From positions 62,001 to 126,000 of the forward strand of contig WFMF01000059.1 of the NCBI GenBank assembly GCA_011033025.1: a DNA stretch of 64,000 bases. The letters run 5' to 3'. Positions 1 through 12,700 of this stretch are shown piece by piece (position 1 is the stretch's first letter; every line of letters begins with the position of its first letter). The position numbers were made by a program, and so were the translations under genes. A model generated the notes under the pieces. That model ran no database searches. It was given only the letters and a program-made list of their open reading frames with translations, and was not told the origin of the DNA. This stretch comes from Beroe forskalii (lineage: Eukaryota; Ctenophora; Nuda; Beroida; Beroidae).

Positions 1-12
1 ATTTATGTCAAA

Positions 13-321
13 TTATTGACACCCTTTGACAAAAGCAGGCTGTAAATATGTACGAAAGTAGCCTCCAGCTTTGGCAAAGTAATTGCTAATTTGAAACGAA
101 CCTATAAAATTAAAGCATTCACTATTCAGTTCAAGAGTCAAGGAAATGTCAACTTTGACGTTTTTATGCTGATTAAATACGATAGAAATTAATTCCTTAT
201 TTCCTATCCAGTTATTCTCAATTTTACCAGCATTCCAGCAACCCCGCGAGGCCATCATCATGAAATTTACTTTATTTCCACAGTGATTGACTGTTTTACG
301 ATGAATAATGCAAGTATTCAT
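13..321 (-). CDS. Partial paralogue of the secreted protein at 665-1645
   Basis: A 102-codon open frame. Its second half resembles part of the neighbouring minus-strand protein: an ISLTLELNSECF stretch here matches TSLTLECNGKFF there, at a similar distance from the end. I infer that it is a terminal or internal exon of a related gene that continues past the left edge, or a decayed copy of one. The ATG opening the frame is probably not a true start, because the upstream part shows no signal peptide. No acceptor site was fixed. Function unknown. Confidence 0.3.
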   Translation of the reverse strand: MNTCIIHRKTVNHCGNKVNFMMMASRGCWNAGKIENNWIGNKELISIVFNQHKNVKVDISLTLELNSECFNFIGSFQISNYFAKAGGYFRTYLQPAFVKGCQ

Positions 322-518
322 AGCTTCATAGCAACTAATTGGTAGATAATGTTGTTACTTTGTTATGGTAGAATTGATGGGTGATAACTGATTTCAACTC
401 TATCAGAATGGCAATGAATCCTAATATAACCAGGATCTTTGGTGGTCATTCATTTCAATTAAACCGACAGCTGACATTCCATTGCAACAGAAGTTTGGAT
501 AAATTTCGGATTCAAAAT

Positions 519-595
519 TATCTAGTTTATCTAGATAATCTAGATAATGGCGAAAAAATTATCTATTTATCTAGATAAAAGATTTCAAGTAGATA
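519..595. repeat. Short TCTAGATAA-type degenerate repeat
   Basis: Five or six copies of a partly palindromic TCTAGATAAT-like unit lie in tandem between the two minus-strand paralogous segments. It looks like simple-sequence expansion, with no sign of coding. Confidence 0.5.
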
Positions 596-664
596 ATGGA
601 AACCCTATATTGGACATATTTCGTCGTTTATCATCCTAATTATCCACCACGCTTTGTTGTATGG

Positions 665-1645
665 TTAAATGCTACATAGAATGGTAGATTTAGTGCAATC
701 TACCATGCTACATACTGTGGTTACACACAACATAATGTAGATTATACACTCCATTTCATGTAACTGCATGCTAATGGACCAGTTTGCTACTGGTTGGCCA
801 TGCTTAGCTAGTGTAGAAACATGCAAAAGCAACTCTTTAGGGTTTAAATCAGAGCCGAGAGCTCTATTGAGTAATAATGATATTGGTATACCTGTCTGTG
901 GTCTCACTGGTCCTGTTATCAAGTAGCTATCAGATGCATCATCTTGTGCTGCAAACATGAAACTCTTTGAGTGATATGACCAATAGGAATCACAGTTTCC
1001 CCTGACAGTTTCAGAATATATGACTGTTTTGAAAAACTTGCCATTACATTCGAGAGTCAAGGAAGTTTCGTTTTTGAAAAAACTCCAAACACTGTTGCCT
1101 GCCTCAAAGTCTTGTATTTCATCTCCTCTTATCCAGTAGGTGGTCCCATCAGAACAGTGTAAGTTAAATTTAGGTGGGTTCTTCTCGAAGACAAGATTTA
1201 ATTGTGCTTTGTGGAAAGAAAGGTAATCATTCTGATCTTCTGTTACATCACTTGTTTGATAATTGATGACAATTGTCCTTACACTATCTGTATTTCCGAA
1301 AGCAGTTTTAATACTCAAAGCAGATACGTCAGTATCAAGGGCTATAACATTTTCCTCATCAGTTTTCTTGATCCAGCCTGTAATAAACATTTATTTTAGA
1401 AATAAAGGCTATTTTGATGGGAAAAATATTTAAAATTTCAAGCTGGTATACGTTTGTTCATGATTTATGACTATACGACATGGTGCATGACGTATTATAA
1501 AAAATGAAAGATCATTTTATAAGATTGATAACATATAATTGAAAAGAAACACAGAGCACATGAACTAACCATCATCAAAAGGGAACTTACCATCATCAAA
1601 ACTGAAACTTCTTAGTGAAACAAAAAAGCACCATATGATCAGCAT
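665..1645 (-). CDS. Small secreted or membrane-anchored protein, two exons
   Basis: The model joins exon 1 (1645-1591) to exon 2 (1377-665), giving 255 residues. Exon 1 starts MLIIWCFFVSLRSFSFDD, a short hydrophobic signal peptide, and ends in phase 1 before GTAAGT. Exon 2 follows TTACAG, and the junction codon gives DDGWIKK in frame. The body has spaced Trp and Cys residues and the segment SLTLECNGKFF followed by DDASDSYL. The pattern L-T-x-x-C-N-G then D-x-A-S-D-x-Y resembles repeated extracellular modules of basal metazoans, but I cannot name the family. A hydrophobic, Cys-rich C-terminus (around residues 225-255) could be a membrane anchor. A 23-bp duplication at the exon 1 donor (1568-1612) creates a second possible donor. 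The gene is divergent from CFAP70, 2.1 kb away. A partial paralogue lies just downstream. Confidence 0.6.
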
Positions 1646-3596
1646 CGATACAGTGGAAATGTGTATCAAAACAGCTGCAAAATTTGAATTGGATTATAAA
1701 TTCGCTCATCAACTCATGATTTGGAAAAGAGTTCATTAAATCATGACATGAGATATATTTACCGATTCAAATTAATGTATACTTGACAATGTTCTGTTTG
1801 ATGAACAGTTTTATGCGATAAAAGGGGTGTAGACTTTTCTAGCATGATATTTGACCTCATGACCCACTTTATGTCCTACTAGCAGGCCCGTTGGGCCTGC
1901 AAATACAGAGCTCACTCGGCGCTGGTAAGCAGCACCTCGTTAGCAAATTTCAAACCCCACAACTCAAATACTTTTTACCGGATCAAAAAATTCCAATCAG
2001 ATCAAAAGTTACGGAGCAACATACCTACTCAAAACAGCGTTTAAAAGATTATGATATGAACGTGTGCAGGTAATCTACTTCATGTGCACTTTTCCCATTG
2101 TGTGTGCATTGCCATAGTGCGTGACGTACGGAGAAACAGAAGATGCGTAATTATAAGTAAGATTACTGACCATTCAATATGCAAAATTTAATGCAATTCC
2201 CAGTCATAACCCTACCCCAGACCCTCAGCTTTTGCACACAGAGGTGAAATAAATTAATTAAATGTCCACTGGCTGTTCCCTATATTCCTTTGTAGATTCT
2301 GATGGTTACTGTAATTTGTCATGGCAACTAGGTTTGATCAATTCATTACTGAATTATGAATTAGACATGGAGTATGATTGCACTGTGCTGCTCCAATGAA
2401 CCCCACATAAATTACCCAGGAAGCCTGAATAATTGAGTAATATACTGCAACCACCTACACTTAAACTGTTAAGCTGTTAGCGCATAAACTAAACTATTGT
2501 GTTTAGGTTATTAGTGGCTGCAGTATGATTGGTAGAAAATTAACTTCATTATAAGGCTCACTTTTAAGGGTTGACTTTTTTACTCAAGGTTATATTACTA
2601 CCCAGGTGCCACAACGAATCATGTGAATCATCATCTACAGGACTATTCTTAATTAACACTGTTGAAAAGCTATTATCTTATTATGGCAGAAACAAGAAAT
2701 TCATGCAAAGAAAACTCTGCTCGCCAATCCTGCAAGTAAGAAAAAAGAAAACCATTATCTGAGTGAGTCATTTGGCGATCATGTTGTCACTGTTATCAAT
2801 CCTTGTGCAAGAAAAAGCATTTGTATTAAAGATGCATCTTTTGTTATGCGGAGCTCAATTACAAATACCTACAGCACTCAGAATCTTTGCTGTTGAAGTA
2901 GGAATATGACAATTTTCAGCAATGTTATATGGTACAGTTTCTTGAGATTCATGTTGTCAGAAGGGCAAATCATTCGCCATTCTAACGACTTTTTAATATG
3001 CGTGTTCAAGTTGCGCACTGGGAAAGGTTAAGATATCGTGAAGTGGAAATCACAAGTATAAAGAACAAAAGTTTACAGAACGAGAGGGCATTAAGCAAGC
3101 CTGGAATCTTTAGAAATCTGGGATGCGACTGTATATTTGATATCCACATACAGTTTACTTTCATGTGGAAACTGTAAGCTGCTACTGAGTAAAGGTCATA
3201 GTTTCTGCGAGTGGGCATTGCGAGAAAGAGGTGGCCTCAAATCAATAATAAATTCCTGATTTAGCGTGGTATATGGAAAAATTTATTTCTTTGGGACAGG
3301 ACTGACAACGAAGACAATACTGTAATTGAAAAAGCAGGTGTAACACGTATCACTTTCAAATGAAAGCTCAAAATGGAACATCTGAATTTAAACATTCACT
3401 GTCAACTTCTAGGTGGCTATCAGAAAGGCAGGTGGTGTTGTAAATGTGAATAATAAATGCCCTGGAAAATTGTAACATAGAAGGTATAATATGCAATTGT
3501 AAAGACGAGCGTATTAGGTATTTCATTGCTACACCAATTTAATGTGACGAAATTTCACTTTGTTAATAACATTGTTGACAAAGTGAAAATTCACTT
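1646..3596. other. Intergenic region between divergent genes
   Basis: No coding segment was recognised. Short open frames at 1891-2073, 2571-2762 and 3006-3218 show no conserved motif. An exact 8-bp-stem hairpin (GCAGGCCC, 3-nt loop) sits at 1882-1900. The region must hold the promoters of the minus-strand secreted gene and of CFAP70, but no core promoter element could be assigned. Confidence 0.5.
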
Positions 3597-3770
3597 GACA
3601 TCACTTCATCATGACGCCACTTCACTCCGACATCACTTCACTCCGACATCACTTATCACACTGACATCACTTCACTCTGACACCACTTCATTCTGACACC
3701 ACGTCACTCTGCAACTAATACACTCTGACACCACTTCACTCTGACATCGCTTCATTCTGACACCACTTTT
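3597..3770. repeat. Short minisatellite upstream of the CFAP70 start
   Basis: About nine degenerate copies of an 18-20-bp unit of the type CACTTCACTCTGACACCA. The array ends about 8 bp before the CFAP70 ATG, so it is probably transcribed as 5' UTR or lies in the proximal promoter. Confidence 0.7.
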
Positions 3771-3778
3771 AAAACAGC

Positions 3779-6700
3779 ATGGCAGAGAAGGCGCCAGCAG
3801 GGGAAGAAAAGAAGACATCTAGTGTCCAAATCAAAGTCATCCATGCCAAAAACCTGGTGAGTAAGAACAGTGAGGTAAGAAGTCCCAATTGTAACCGTGT
3901 CTTCTGATTCACGGTTCACCTAGGCACTGTGAAGAGCGATTGAAATCAATAGGTGCATAGCAATTTCAAGCTTTCACCTCACAGTCAAGGTCGGTTCAAT
4001 AGTCTCATGTTCATGGCCGCATTAATTCATTGACAACCAAACATTGCCAAACCCGTTATCCCCTTCCGTCAAAGCTCAAATAATAAGATCGAATCAGATC
4101 TCACTCTTACAGCGAGGGGTAAAGGGGGAAACTGTCACGGCTTACACCCGAGTGGAGTTCGGGAAGGTCCTGGGCGAGACCAACAAGGCAGAACTTGGCC
4201 CCGATGGCATGACAAAGTTCAACTTCAACACCAGCATCGAAGTGAATCTCGATGATCCTACGTCTATAGACGAGATTAGTCACAGGTAAAGTTCATTTTA
4301 TCAACTCCTCAGGGAGACAGGGAATGTGTTGAATGTTTTAAAGTTTTTTAACTTCATGTTTTCATGATGAAAAAGTGAAATTCTTAGCCATAAATTATCT
4401 GCTCTCAAATTATGGTTGAGAAATTAGAATGTAACCGATACAGATACTCCTATGACTTTCCCTGCTTTAGATTGGTGCTATTCCATGTTATTGAAGTGTT
4501 GCCAAAGGAAAAGAAGGCTCGAGAAGAGAAGACAAATCCCATCGGTCAGGGAGTCCTCGATCTATCTCCTTTGCTAAGAGGTTTGAAACATGATTTTTGG
4601 GTTAATTTTGGGATAATTCATCGGTGGAAGTTTTCTGGATTTCAACCGTGATACTTATGCAGTATGGGAGCCGTGAGCCGTCACATATTACGTAAGCGCT
4701 TTTTTGGTCATTTTACCCCTTCACCCTTCTCCCCCGTCTGTCAGCATTTTTCCTCATTGGCTGACCCCCTCCCCTTTGCTGACGTCAGCATTGACGAAAC
4801 CCCCTCATAATAACAAAACAATTTTTGGTAATTTTTGGATCAAAACATTGGAAATAAAACATCAATTACCTAGGAGTGGATTGTCTTATCTTGTGAGATT
4901 CGTTTAAGAAGTTTAAAAAATAAGGCTCTACTCGTTTCTGATTAACTACATTTAATCATCAAATGGCCTGACGGCCTGTCACGTGCCTAGTAAATTTCCA
5001 AATACAGTTATCATATTGCAGAAAAACGATAGATAGTTCAAAACAAATTACTATGGACAAGAACGTCAGGAAATCGTATCCTAAGGATGCGTAAAATTTT
5101 GCAGGCGTCAGCATAGTTTAAACCCCTCCCTCCCCCTGTCAACAGCTGTCAGCATTTAGAAACCCCCTCCTCCGTCGGGCGATGACGCAATATGTGGCGG
5201 TTCCCTATGAACCTCGATCAAGGGTTCCCGACTGAGAGTTGAAATAACTCCCCATCATCAGGTGAAAACAGTTTCTCAAGCACAGTCATTATTCACGGTG
5301 GAACAACGGCTGAAAACGTGGCTGCTAACACAGGGCAAAACATCCTGCAGGTACCTACAATATGTAGTGTGAGTTTAGGGAGCAAGTTAAAACGTTTAAT
5401 GAAACGGTAAAGTTTAAAATCAGGAGCTTTCGAAAATCATGTGATTATCGTAGTCTGAGTTGTAACCTCAGCGTAATAAGCTTTGGCAGCCCTCCACAAG
5501 TTGCACTTTAGAGGGCTCTGTTTCTTGTAAGCTGGGATAAATATGAGATTTAGAACTCACATTCATACATACATCTCTTCGTCCTCCGATTGGCCGTCTT
5601 TGTCACGTGAACAAAAACTTTGAACCCACCTGGGGCAGTAACTGAAGTACCTATTAATGTCAACTTTAAACATTCAGTACGTGCTGTGTGAAAAAGGCCT
5701 CTGTGCATTGAAAGTTTCAAGTTGATAGGTGCTTGGGCACTGGTCAGCGTCAGATGTCACGTGACTTAATTTAAGATGCAAGCGTGAAATTATTATGAAT
5801 CAAATCCCTCAGCATCCCTTCACTTATCAGCTATCTAAACAGCACTCCTTCCCTTATTTAACCATTTAAGTCGATTAATTACTAATTACAATGGTTAATT
5901 TACTGCCGTTTTCAGGCTGAGTTACTAGTGGAAGTATCTGCTACAAACCCTCTCATACCCTCTGATACTTACTCAGCAAGCAACCACATGACCCTCCGAA
6001 TAGACAGTCTCTACTCCCTGCCCGAAACGTGGCAAATATCTCACAACGCAGTAAGCAAAACATCTCACTCTTATCTCTGTTATCTCTCTTATTTCTCTTA
6101 TCTCATTCTTATCTCGTATCTCATTTTAATCTCACCCTTATCTCATTCTTATTTCTTATCTCATTCTTATCTCTTATCTCACCCCTCAGACCCACATGTT
6201 TAACGCCTGTATGACAGTACCACTGAGTGACGGTGTGGATGTTTGTGTTAGCGCCGGAGCAGGGTCGATCAAAGCAGCCCCCGAGAAAAACATGGTAAGA
6301 TCGGGAATTACGCTTTATTTCATAAGTTGTAATGTACAACCTGGGCTTGTGTTGAGAAACACAATTTGAATAAACCAACATTTGGCACGATAGGTTCAAG
6401 ACGTACAGAGTTCGTCCTTCAGCGAATTCTGAAACAAACAAAGAACTTTTAATGAAGTTATAGCGAAATGTTCGGACTTACAATGGGCCCGTTTGTTTTT
6501 GGTGAACGATCAAATGAACAAATCTCCTTTTAACAATGATAGTGTCCCCTGTTAGTGATAGGGTCCTCTGTTAACTTGATAGTGTCCCCTGTTAGTGATA
6601 GGGTCCTCTGTTAACTTGATAGTGTCCCTGTTAGTGATAGGGTCCTCTGTTAACTTGATAGTGTCCCCTGTTAGTGATAGGGTCCTCTGTTAACTTGATA

Positions 6701-9700
6701 GTGTCCCCTGTTAGTGATAGGGTCCTCTGTTACTTTGATAGTGTCCCCTGTTAGTGATAGGGTCCTCTGTTAACTTGATAGTGTCCCCTGTTATTGATAG
6801 AATCCTCTGTTACTTTGATAGTGTCCCTTGTTAGTGATAGGGTCCTCTGTTAACTTGATAGTGTCCCCTGTTAGTGATAGGGTCCTCTGTTACGTTGATA
6901 GTGTCCCCTGTTAGTGATAGGGTCCTCTGTTAACTTGATAGTGTCCCCTGTTAGTGATAGGGTCCTCTGTTAACTTGATAGTGTCCCCTGTTAGTGATAG
7001 GGTCCTCTGTTAACTTGATAGTGTCCCCTGTTAGTGATAGGGTCCTCTGTTAACTTGATGGTGTCCCCTGTTAGTGATAGGGTCCTCTGTTAATTTGATA
7101 GTGTCCCCTGTTAGTGATAGGGTCCTCTGTTAACTTGATAGTGTCCCCTGTTAGTGATAGGGTCCTCTGTTAACTTGATAGTGTCCCCTGTTACTGATAG
7201 GGTGCTCTTTCACTTTGATAGTGTCCCCTGTTAGTGATAGGGTCCTCTGTTACTTTGATAGTGTCCCCTGTTAGTGATAGGGTCCTCTGTTAACTTGATA
7301 GTGTCCCCTGTTAGTGATAGGGTCCTCTGTTAACTTGATAGTGTCCCTGTTAGTGATAGGGTCCTCTGTTAACTTGATAGTGTCCCTTGTTAGTGATAGG
7401 GTCCTCTGTTAACTTGATAGTGTCCCCTGTAAGTGATAGGGTCCTCTGTTAACTTGATAGTGTCCCCTGTTACTGATAGGGTCCTCTGTTAACTTGATAG
7501 TGTCCCCTGTTAGTAATAGGGTCTGTTAGCAATAGTGTCGCCTGTTGATGATAGGGTCTCTGTTAGCAGTGTCCCTGTTGGTGATAGGGTCTCTGTTAGC
7601 AGTGATGTCCTGGTAGTGATAGGGTCCTCTGTTAACTTGATAGTGTCCCCTGTTGTTTTAAAGTTTTTTAACTTCATGTTTTCATGATGAAAATGTGAAA
7701 TTCTAAGCCTTAACTTATCTGCTCTCAAGTAATGACCCTGAGAAATTAGAATTTAACCGATACCGACACTCCTATGACTTTCCCTGCTTTAGATTGGTGC
7801 TATTCCATGTGATTGAAGTGTTGCCAAAGGAAAAGAAGGCCCGAGAAGAGAAGACAAATCCCATCGGCCAAGGAGTCCTTGATCTTTCTCCTTTGCTTAG
7901 AGGTTTGAAACATGATGGCAGATTTTTTGGTAAATTTTGGGATAATTCATCGGCTGTGGAAATTTTCTAGATTTCAACCTTTATTCATAGTTTAGCATTT
8001 TACTGTGATACTTATGCAGTACGGGAGCCGTCACATATTACGTCAGCACTTTTTTGGTCATTTTTGACCCCCTCCCCCCGTCTGTCAGCATTTTTCATCA
8101 TCGGCTGACCCCCTCCCCCTTGCTGACGTCAGCATTGACGAAACCCTCTCATAATAACAAAACAATTTTTGGTAATTTCGGATCAAAAAATTGGAAATAA
8201 AACATCAATCACGTAGGAGTGGATTGTCTAATCTAAAATCTTGTGAGATTCGTTTAAGATGTTTAAAAAATAAGGCTCTACTCGTTTCTGATTAACTACA
8301 TTTAATCATCAAATGGCCTGACGGCCTGTCACGTGCCTAGTAAATTTCCAAATACAGATATCATATTGCAGAAAAACGATAGATAGTTCAAAACAAATTA
8401 CTATGGACAAGAACGTCAGGAAATCGTATCCTAAGGATGCGTAAATTTAAAAATTTTGCAGGCGTCAGCATAGTTTAAACCCCTCCCTCCCCTGTCAACA
8501 GCTGTCAGCATTTAGAAACCCCCCTCCGTCGGGCGATGACGCAATATGGCGGTTCCCTATGAACCTCGATCAAGGGTTCCCCGACTGAGAGTTGAAATAA
8601 CTCCCCATCATCAGGTGAAAACAGTTTCTCCAGCACAGTCATTATTCACGGTGGAACAACAGCTGAAAATGTGGCTGCCAACACAGGGCAGAACATCCTG
8701 CAGGTACCTACAATATGTAGTGTGAGTTTAGGGAGCAAGTTAAAACGTTCAATGATACGATAAAGTTTAAAATCAGGAGCTTTCGAAAATTATGTGATTA
8801 TCGTAGTCTGAGTTGTAACCTCAGCGTAATAAGCATTGGCAGCCCTCCACAAGTTGCACTTTAGAGGGCTCTGTTTCTTGTAAGCTGGGATAAATATGAG
8901 ATTTAGAACTCACATACATACATACGTCTCTTCTTGCTCCGATTGGCCGTCTTTGTCACGTGACCAAAGACTTTGAACCCACCTGGGGCAGTAACTGAAG
9001 TACCTATTATAATGTCAACTTTAAACATTCAGTACGTGCCGTGTGAAAAAAGCCTCTTTGTGTCGTCACGTGACGTAGTCGGCCAATACTAAGTGTACCA
9101 AGTATAGTATATAAATCCCATACTTATCGCAGCTTTCAAGAAACAAGTCATATTAAGTTAGCAACTAAATACAACCGAGTTTCCGAGCTTATTTAAATTT
9201 AAACCATTGATGCAAGCAAGAAATTATTATGAATCAAATCCCTCAGCTTCACTTCACTTATCAGCTATCTTATCAGCTATCTAATCAGCACTTTTTCAAT
9301 CATTTAAGCCGATTAATCACTAATTAGATTTCGGTTAGATTGGTTAATTGCCTGCGTTTTCAGGCTGAGTTACTAGTGGAAGTTTCTGCTTCGAACCCTC
9401 TCATACCCTCTGATACTTACTCAGCAAGCAACCACATGACCCTCCGAATAGACAGTCTCTACTCCTTGCCCGAAACGTGGCAAATATCTCACAACGCAGT
9501 TAGTAAAACAAATCTAAAGATTTAAGTAGGTAATATACTTGTCTACTGAGCAGATACACAATAATTGTTTTTTCAATAGTGCTGTTAAAACGCAACATGA
9601 GATATAGAAGTCTAAACGTTAACTGATAGCAAACAATTGTTCATTAAAGGCTTTAGAAAATCGCTTGATTATCTTTCCGCAGTTCCTCCCCTGTTCGTTA

Positions 9701-12700
9701 TTTGCAAATGAATCTCAACACTTACATTGCTGATAAATGACATTGATTGATCAGATTGCAGCACTTCTGTACTGTGGTGTGTAGATAAAAATAACTCATT
9801 CTTATCCCACTCTTATCTCTTTCTTATCTCTTATCTCACTCCTCAGACCCACATGTTTAATGCGTGTATGACAGTACCACTGAGTGACGGTGTGGATGTT
9901 TGTGTCAGTGCCGGAGCAGGGTCTATCAAAGCAGCCCCCGAGAAAAACATGGTAAGATCGGGAACTACGCTTTATTTCATACGTTGTATTGTACAACCTG
10001 GGCTTGTGTTGAGAAACACAATTTGAATAAACCAACATTTGGCACGATAGGTTCAAGACGTACAGAGTTCGTCGTTCAGGGAATTCTGAAACAAACAAAT
10101 TAGAACTTTCAACATGCCGTGATGCAATAATTGCAAAATGTCTGGGCCCGTTTGTTTTTGGTTTACGATCAAATGAACAAATATACGTTTACCACTAACG
10201 TATCAACTTTTTGTAACTGAAAAGTGCGATGTTTCCTTGTGTTTAGATGAAATTCATTTGTCAGGATACATCGAGTCCTCAGAAGACAGTCCCAAGACGG
10301 TACGCATCCAGTAACGGTCTAACGGGTCCTGTCGTAAACATCCCAAACTCCAGTGTTGAGAGTTATGTCTACGAAGAGGAAGATGGCGATTTGAAGACGA
10401 AAGAAGTGAGTTACGGTTTTGGAATTTGGAATATAGACGATGAATCAAAAAAATGTGGTGCGACATTTGTGACATAAGTGGCAATTACATACTTTTTCAA
10501 AGACGCGGTGATTTTGTACATGGTCAAATGCGTGTTTCAGCAGTTAGTGTTAGCGCGCACGCGCGTATTTTCTTGAATTTTCAGGGAATTCAGGCGGTGC
10601 TTGGTAACCACAATGGCAGCAGAAGTTCGTACTATCATCATTTTGGCGACTGAATTTAACCCAATATCGGATTTGATGCACTTGAACACCAAAGATCTGC
10701 AATTTTTCAGCACCACGGTTTCCGTAAAGAATGTGAGACAGAAAAGAGTCGGGTAACTTGGAATTCAGAGAGAAACGTTTTCCTTCTTCCGTCTGCGAGT
10801 GACACGCTGCAAGAAAGGATTGCAAAATGCAGGGCATGGCCACTCGAGGTTAGTAATGGTAGCTAGATCATGGATGTCAGAATAATTGACTTGTGACATT
10901 CATCCCTCCATGAGCAAAATACCCTCAAAATATCTTTTTTCTATCGTTTTAATTTTTACCCCGAATTTTCTGATTTATCAAAAGTTTCCAGTTTCCACTC
11001 AAACATTTTCATCAGATCTACAAATCGAGTCTTTCCTCCGGAGCTAAGAAAGGAAAGGACGACGACTCGTCCACTTCCTGTCACGGCGTGGCGTGGATTA
11101 ACCTCGCGCCCCTTTTATACCCGGGCGTGACACGCGTGAGGGGTGCCGCGTTAGTTCACCCCTACGTCGAGAGCGAGGTTCAGGAACGGGTTAGTGATTT
11201 TTGTTCAAAGATTTCCACCTTTGTTCAAAGATTTCCACGTTTCTTGTATGAGTTGCTCTATACTAACTTCAACCCTCTATTTGATTATTTGGATTAAAAT
11301 TGATGCAGGAAACAAAGTGAACATTCCTTAAGATTTTGAATCCCTTGTTTCGATTCGTATTATAATTATCGCATCATGATCAAGGTTTGCAATGGACAAT
11401 GAAAATAAAAAGATACTCATGCTAACAAATCAAGGTATTCTGGCAGACTAAGCGAGCAGCGCGAGCTGGTACGATATCTGGGGAGGATGGGGGGCCGCCC
11501 CGTGTCAGCAGCGGGGGCAGCCGTCGAGGGGTGAGCAGCGCCAAGAAGGGGGCCAAGGTAATGTGCGAGTGGGAGGGGAGAGAGTGGGGAGTGGTGTGCT
11601 GATTGGAGGGTCAGTGGCGCACCATTCCCCACTCTCTCTACTTCTCTCACTCACTCACCCTCATTCGGTGAATGAGGGTGAGTCACTCACCCCTCACCCA
11701 AGTCATTAGAGTTCACTCACCATCACTCACTCAGACTCACTATCAAGAATCCAGGCAGTCCGTTTCATCACTCGACATGGACAGCAGCACTGACCGGGTA
11801 ATTCCCATTTGTCGTTTTATCAGACGTCTTTAAAGTTTATTATCTACTCGAATCATCATTTAATCAATACTTAATGACTACAATCATCTCATTCTTGTTG
11901 TCCCAATTATTTGTGATTGCTATGCCATGGACTACGTACAGAATTTGATCAAACATCCGACTAAACCTGAACCCCTAGCCCGCACAGGACTCTAAGAAAG
12001 CGACTAAGGAAGCAGCAGACGGCGGTGAAGGAGAAATGAAGAACTCCGATGCTCAGATCTACACGGAAGCCAGGAGTTACGTGGTCGTTGATATCTTCCT
12101 GGAGAAACCTCTAGTGGCTAAACGACCTCCTGAGGAGTTGGCTGCTAAGGTGGGCCCTTCTTTGCAACAGAATATGGAAATAAGACAAAATCTAGTTTCA
12201 AGATTGTTTAGAATTTGTCAAAACTTAGTTTATTAGTTGGTAAAATGTGTGAATATAGCCCAATTTCCCCTTCCCTTCTGATAAAAGATTTTTCACTTCA
12301 ACAAATTCCCGGTTAGGTGGCAGAGTACATTCCCAAGAGATCACCTTTCCCCAAATCCCAATGTGGTGCCGATGAGGCAGTAGCCGAGTATCATAAACAG
12401 ATCGGAGAAGTGGCTAATTTAGTGCTCAACGAATACAGACAGGTAAGTTTCAGCATTTTTGATGCTCCGATGAAAAATAAATCATCATTTCCCGTACTTT
12501 CTTAAAAACGAAAATTATTCGATCTTTTGAAACGACACTTTGGCCTCTACCAGAAATTCGGTGCTTCGGACGACACAGAATCCAGCGAAGTTTCCGACGA
12601 AAAGAAACGTACCCTTATCTACGACCTAAACTCTACCGGCAAATACTTCGCCTTCAAGGAGCAGTTGAAACAAAGTGTAGTCCGAGTTGTACGGGAGAAA

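Noticed and set aside
6533-7653. Regular 40-bp array considered as a CRISPR
   Set aside because: Adjacent units are head-to-tail without unique spacers, and the genome is eukaryotic.
10453-10653. Open frame in the intron after CFAP70 exon 7
   Set aside because: No similarity to CFAP70; exon 8 at 10711 joins exon 7 in phase with conserved sequence.
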